From an uncultured Chromatiaceae bacterium (GTDB lineage: Bacteria > Pseudomonadota > Gammaproteobacteria > Enterobacterales > Alteromonadaceae), in assembly GCA_946481195.1 (NCBI GenBank), contig CAMLNG010000134.1, positions 1 to 8,782 of the forward strand: a DNA stretch of 8,782 nt. Direction: 5' to 3'. The position numbers and the translations under genes were made by a program. Position 1 is the stretch's first letter. Every line of letters begins with the position of its first letter. Positions 5,409-8,782 of this stretch are shown piece by piece. Below the pieces are notes generated by a model that saw nothing but the letters and a program-made list of their open reading frames with translations, did no database searches and was not told the origin of the DNA.

Positions 5409-6971
5409 ATGGCAATAGAAGCAAACTCAAACCCCGGCTGCAGTGCACCGCTGTTGCAAACGCCAGAGATCCTGCTTTGGCAGGTGCATGCGCGCGACAA
5501 TGTCGCGGTGGCATTGCAGCAGTTAAATGCCGGCATGGTGTTAAGCACCAGCAAAGGCGAAGTCAGCCTGCCGGCTGAAGTGCCGGCCGGGCACAAATTT
5601 GCACTGACGCCACTGAAAGCCGGCGACAGCGTGATCAAATATGGTTATGCCATCGGCGTGCTGACACAGGACGTGCCGGCCGGTGGTCATATCCATAGCC
5701 ACAATTTAAAAACTGCACTGGATGGTGAACTGGCTTATCAATACAGTGGTTTAACTACCGATAACGGCAGCTATCCTGCTGATTTACCAACTGAATTTAT
5801 GGGTTATCTGCGCGCGAATGGCGAAGCGGGCACCCGCAATGAGCTGTGGATTTTAAACACCGTCGGTTGTGTCAATCAGGCGGCAAGCCGTATTGCCAAA
5901 GCGGCGCAACAGTATGTTGAAAGCGCCGGCCTTGCCAATATCGACGGTGTGTTTGCTTATACCCATCCGTTTGGCTGCTCGCAGCTTGGCGACGACCTGG
6001 CCCATACCCGCAGTGTGTTGGCGGGCCTGGCGCAAAATCCCAACGCCGGTGCTGTGCTAATCATTGGCCTCGGTTGTGAGAACAATCAGCTCGCGACCTT
6101 ACTCATGGGCCTGGAACATCTAGACCCGGCGCGCATTCGTGCTTTTAACGCCCAGCAGGTTACCGACGAAGACGAAGAAGGCCTCAAAGCCGCGATTGAA
6201 TTGCTGCAGTTAATGGCCGGCGATGAGCGTCAACCTTGCCCGATTAGCAAACTCAGCTTTGGTATGAAATGCGGCGGCTCGGATGGTTTCTCTGGCCTCA
6301 CCGCCAATCCGCTGGTTGGGCAAATCGCCGATTTAGCCGCCAGTGCCGGTGCTAAAGTCATATTGACCGAAACGCCGGAAATGTTTGGTGCTGAACAAGT
6401 GCTGATGGCGCGGGCCAGAACAAAGGAAGTGTTTAGCGATATCGTCAGCTTAGTCAATGAATTTAAACAATATTTCATCGCCAATAACCAACCGGTGTAT
6501 GAAAACCCGAGCCCAGGCAATAAAGCCGGTGGCCTCACCACGCTGGAAGAAAAATCCTTAGGCGCTATTCAAAAAGGCGGCAGTGCTGTGGTTGAGCAGG
6601 TGATTGGTTATGGCGAGCGCGCCAAGGTGCCGGGCCTGACCTTGCTGCAAGGCCCAGGCAATGACGCGGTCTCTTCGACGGCATTAACCGCGGCTGGCGC
6701 GACTTTGTTGTTATTCACCACAGGCCGTGGCACGCCGCTCGGTTTTCCGGTACCGACGGTCAAAATCAGTTCCAACACGGCCTTGTCGGTGCGTAAACCG
6801 ACCTGGATTGACTATGACGCCGGCGCCATGTTGCAACCAGGCGTGCAACCCACTGAATTTGCCAAAGAATTCTTCCGTTATCTGGTTGCGGTGGCTTCCG
6901 GCGAGCGGACACGCAATGAGATTTATCAGAACAAAGAGATCGCCATCTTGAAAATCGGCGTGACGCTTTAA
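5409..6971 (+). CDS. uxaA: Altronate dehydratase UxaA
   Basis: This cytoplasmic, metal (Fe2+)-dependent enzyme converts D-altronate to 2-keto-3-deoxy-D-gluconate plus water, the dehydration step of galacturonate catabolism. It has 520 residues from ATG 5409, or 544 from ATG 5337. The N-terminal SAF-type domain (about 24-105, with GHKFAL and HIHSHN) is followed by the dehydratase core. The protein resembles recalled E. coli UxaA throughout: RANGEAGTRNELWILNTVGC, GCSQLGDD (189-196), GLGCENNQ (220-227), CGGSDG (288-293), PEMFGAEQ, YENPSPGNKAGG (SPGNK at 368-372), GPGNDAVSSTAL and the C-terminal GVTL. E. coli UxaA is about 495 residues; the extra length is an N-terminal tail before LWQVHARDNVAVAL. 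The related galactarate dehydratase (GarD) is less likely because of the full-length match to UxaA and the uxaC neighbour. It lies 76 nt before uxaC. Confidence 0.95.
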   Translation: MAIEANSNPGCSAPLLQTPEILLWQVHARDNVAVALQQLNAGMVLSTSKGEVSLPAEVPAGHKFALTPLKAGDSVIKYGYAIGVLTQDVPAGGHIHSHNLKTALDGELAYQYSGLTTDNGSYPADLPTEFMGYLRANGEAGTRNELWILNTVGCVNQAASRIAKAAQQYVESAGLANIDGVFAYTHPFGCSQLGDDLAHTRSVLAGLAQNPNAGAVLIIGLGCENNQLATLLMGLEHLDPARIRAFNAQQVTDEDEEGLKAAIELLQLMAGDERQPCPISKLSFGMKCGGSDGFSGLTANPLVGQIADLAASAGAKVILTETPEMFGAEQVLMARARTKEVFSDIVSLVNEFKQYFIANNQPVYENPSPGNKAGGLTTLEEKSLGAIQKGGSAVVEQVIGYGERAKVPGLTLLQGPGNDAVSSTALTAAGATLLLFTTGRGTPLGFPVPTVKISSNTALSVRKPTWIDYDAGAMLQPGVQPTEFAKEFFRYLVAVASGERTRNEIYQNKEIAILKIGVTL

Positions 6972-6981
6972 ACAAACTATT

Positions 6982-7011
6982 GAGGCCGGGACGTCAGAAA
7001 TTAATGGCCTC
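6982..7011 (+). repeat. Intercistronic stem-loop between uxaA and uxaC
   Basis: GAGGCC (6982-6987) is the exact reverse complement of GGCCTC (7006-7011), with an 18-nt loop and no following T run. It is not a terminator as it stands, and could be an mRNA stabilising or processing element within the operon. Confidence 0.3.
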
Positions 7012-7035
7012 GTGGGCTTAGACGGGCGAGCAGCG

Positions 7036-7040
7036 AAGAG
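7036..7040 (+). promoter_or_regulatory. Ribosome binding site deciding the uxaC start
   Basis: AAGAG lies 7 nt before ATG 7048. The upstream in-frame GTG 7012 sits next to the stem-loop, lacks a Shine-Dalgarno sequence, and would add 12 residues with no family match. Confidence 0.6.
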
Positions 7041-7047
7041 ATCAACT

Positions 7048-8484
7048 ATGACCGCACAAAGCAATACAGCATCAAGCAAAGCATTAGAGTTACACCCAGA
7101 CCGGCTATTTGCCGCCGATCCGCTGCAACGCGATATAGCCCGCCGGTTATATGCGCGCATTAAAGATTTACCGATCGTCAGTCCGCATGGCCACACTGAC
7201 CCGCGCTGGTTTGCGGATAATCAGAACTGGGACAATGCCACCAGCTTGCTGTTACTGCCGGATCATTATGTGTTCCGCATGTTGTACAGTCAGGGCATTA
7301 CACTGGAGCAACTGGGCATCCGCCGGCGCGATGGTGTGGCGGTGGAAACCGACTATCGTAAAATTTTCCATATATTCGCTGCGCATTATCATCTGTTCCG
7401 TGGCACACCGTCGCGGATCTGGCTGGATTCAGTGTTCCATGATGTGTTTGGCCTGCGCGAAAGCCTGAGCCCGGCCACGGCGGATCTGTACTACGACCAT
7501 ATCAATGCGGCGCTCGCCACAGACGCTTTTAAACCACGTGCTTTATTGGATCGCTTTAATATCGAAGTGATCGCCACCACCGAAGGCGCGCTGAACGACT
7601 TAAAACACCACGCCAAACTGAAGGGCACTGGTTTTGAAAAACGCGTGATCACCACCTTCCGGCCTGACGACGTGGTGGATGCTGATCGCGCCGATTTTGC
7701 CGCGAATGTGCAAAAACTGGGAGAGATCACCGGCGAAGATACCAGTAACTGGCAAGGTTATCTGCAGGCGCTCAGAATTCGTCGTGCTTATTTCCGCGAC
7801 CATGGCGCGACGGCAACCGATCACGGTCACCCGACTGCCAATACTGCAGATTTACCATTGGCCGAGGCTGAAGCCTTATTTGCCCGCTGCTTAGCTGGCG
7901 CCAGTGCCGCTGACGCAGAGCTGTTCCGTGGTCAGATGCTGACCGAAATGGCCGGCATGAGCCTTGAAGATGGCATGACGATGCAAATTCACCCGGGTGC
8001 GCACCGCAACCACAATGCGGTGATTTTTGAGCGGTTTGGCCCGGACAAAGGCGCCGATATTCCAAGCCCGACTGAATATGTGCAGGCGTTAAAGCCGCTG
8101 CTGCAGAAATATGGAAACGAAGCGCGCCTGAACATCATCCTGTTTACGCTGGATGAAACCACTTATGCCCGCGAACTGGCACCGCTGGCTGGCCATTATC
8201 CGGCGTTAAAACTGGGCCCGGCCTGGTGGTTCCACGACTCACCGGAAGGCATGTTGCGCTTCCGCCATCAGGTCACTGAAACCGCCGGCTTTTATAACAC
8301 TTGTGGTTTTAACGACGACACCCGCGCTTTCTTGTCGATCCCGGCGCGGCATGACGTAGCGCGGCGCATCGACTGCCGGTTCCTCGCCCAGCTGGTGGCT
8401 GAACACCGCTTAAACGAAGACGAAGCCCACGAACTGGCCTATGACCTGACGTACCGCTTAGCAAAACAGGCGTATCAGTTATGA
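7048..8484 (+). CDS. uxaC: Uronate (glucuronate/galacturonate) isomerase UxaC
   Basis: This cytoplasmic isomerase of the amidohydrolase superfamily converts D-galacturonate to D-tagaturonate and D-glucuronate to D-fructuronate, the first intracellular step. It has 478 residues, close to E. coli UxaC (about 470). The N-terminal metal-binding HxH is present as H47-G-H49 in SPHGHTDPRWF. Further family signatures are MQIHPGAHRNHN (312-323), GPAWWFHDSPEGMLR (WWF at 393-395) and FLSIPARHDVARRIDC near the C-terminus; each aligns with the recalled E. coli equivalents. The N-terminal third differs clearly from the E. coli protein, so this belongs to a more distant branch of the family. The stop codon overlaps the next start (ATGA, 8481-8484), which indicates translational coupling. 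Its pairing with uxaA points to galacturonate as the main substrate. Confidence 0.94.
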   Translation: MTAQSNTASSKALELHPDRLFAADPLQRDIARRLYARIKDLPIVSPHGHTDPRWFADNQNWDNATSLLLLPDHYVFRMLYSQGITLEQLGIRRRDGVAVETDYRKIFHIFAAHYHLFRGTPSRIWLDSVFHDVFGLRESLSPATADLYYDHINAALATDAFKPRALLDRFNIEVIATTEGALNDLKHHAKLKGTGFEKRVITTFRPDDVVDADRADFAANVQKLGEITGEDTSNWQGYLQALRIRRAYFRDHGATATDHGHPTANTADLPLAEAEALFARCLAGASAADAELFRGQMLTEMAGMSLEDGMTMQIHPGAHRNHNAVIFERFGPDKGADIPSPTEYVQALKPLLQKYGNEARLNIILFTLDETTYARELAPLAGHYPALKLGPAWWFHDSPEGMLRFRHQVTETAGFYNTCGFNDDTRAFLSIPARHDVARRIDCRFLAQLVAEHRLNEDEAHELAYDLTYRLAKQAYQL

Positions 8485-8782
8485 AGCGGTTAAATCTGCA
8501 AAATGCCGGCGCTTTATTACCGGCTTATTTAAAAAACGGCAAAAGTCCGCAAATCGGTATTGTACATTTAGGCCCGGGCGCGTTTTTTCGTGGTCACCAG
8601 GCGTTTTATACCGATGCCGCCATGGCCAAAGCCGGCGGCAACTGGCGAATTTGTGCGGTGTCGATGCGAAGCAAAGATGTCGCAGAAGCACTGAACCCGC
8701 AGGATGGGTTGTACGCCCTGGCGCAAATGGAACAAGACACGCAGTTATCCTTAATTGGCAGTATCGCTGAAGTGCTGGTGGC
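8481..8782 (+). CDS. Hexuronate oxidoreductase, mannitol dehydrogenase family (UxuB-like), 5' part
   Basis: One hundred codons are visible before the window ends. The start ATG overlaps the uxaC stop by 4 nt, and only a weak AGG at 8468-8470 precedes it, consistent with coupling. The N-terminal NAD-binding region is recognisable: IGIVHLGPGAFFRGHQAFYTD (about 25-45), then NWRICAVSMRSKDV and NPQDGLYAL (72-80), a pattern shared by fructuronate reductase (UxuB) and mannitol 2-dehydrogenase (MtlK). E. coli tagaturonate reductase UxaB belongs to the same superfamily but has a different N-terminus (IIQFGEGNFLRAF). From the neighbours, the reaction should be NADH-dependent reduction of tagaturonate to altronate; from sequence type alone it would be fructuronate to mannonate. 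No gene symbol is assigned for that reason. Confidence 0.88.
   Translation, partial: MKRLNLQNAGALLPAYLKNGKSPQIGIVHLGPGAFFRGHQAFYTDAAMAKAGGNWRICAVSMRSKDVAEALNPQDGLYALAQMEQDTQLSLIGSIAEVLV

Noticed and set aside
6982..7011. Transcription terminator between uxaA and uxaC.
   Set aside because: The stem is only 6 bp with a long loop and no T run, so it was kept only as an intercistronic stem-loop.
1..8782. CRISPR array, tRNA/rRNA genes, insertion sequences, attachment sites.
   Set aside because: No regularly spaced repeats, RNA gene signatures, transposase motifs or flanking terminal repeats were seen on either strand.

Overview
The window is a chromosomal segment, all genes on the + strand, from what looks like a moderately GC-rich, plant-polysaccharide-using gammaproteobacterium. 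The enzyme set and the closeness of several proteins to their E. coli counterparts point to Proteobacteria. An Alteromonadales/Rheinheimera-Alishewanella-like or Cellvibrio-like host would fit, but the genus is a guess from general impression, not from a marker gene. No RNA gene, insertion sequence, CRISPR array or phage gene is visible.

Region 1 (1-1715) holds one MFS transporter gene with an extra N-terminal pair of membrane segments and a methionine-rich loop. It ends in a clear intrinsic terminator (1686-1714). Region 2 (1716-3668) is a compact three-gene unit: a DUF2798 small membrane protein, a DUF2938 membrane protein and a LysR-type regulator, with gaps of 33 and 24 nt (to the preferred starts) and a stem-loop after the regulator. 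The 173-nt leader in front of it carries several weak dyads.

Region 3 (3669-8782, running off the window) is a pectin/galacturonate catabolic cluster. It contains an exported GH28 polygalacturonase, altronate dehydratase (uxaA), uronate isomerase (uxaC) and the 5' end of a mannitol-dehydrogenase-family hexuronate oxidoreductase whose start overlaps the uxaC stop (ATGA). Together they describe a route: GH28 releases galacturonate from (oligo)galacturonan outside the cytoplasm; UxaC isomerises it to tagaturonate; an NADH-linked reductase makes altronate; UxaA dehydrates altronate to 2-keto-3-deoxygluconate, which enters the KDG/Entner-Doudoroff steps encoded elsewhere. The partial reductase resembles the UxuB/MtlK type rather than E. 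coli UxaB, although its neighbours call for tagaturonate reduction.

The most notable non-coding signal is the ~200-nt GH28 leader. It holds two perfect 14-bp palindromes (3716-3729 and 3769-3782) whose centres lie 53 bp apart, a further half-site, a repeated octamer and a 9-bp inverted repeat. I see no wholly new multi-gene system. The less explained parts are the DUF2798-DUF2938-LysR unit, the Met-rich transporter extension and the GH28 control region.
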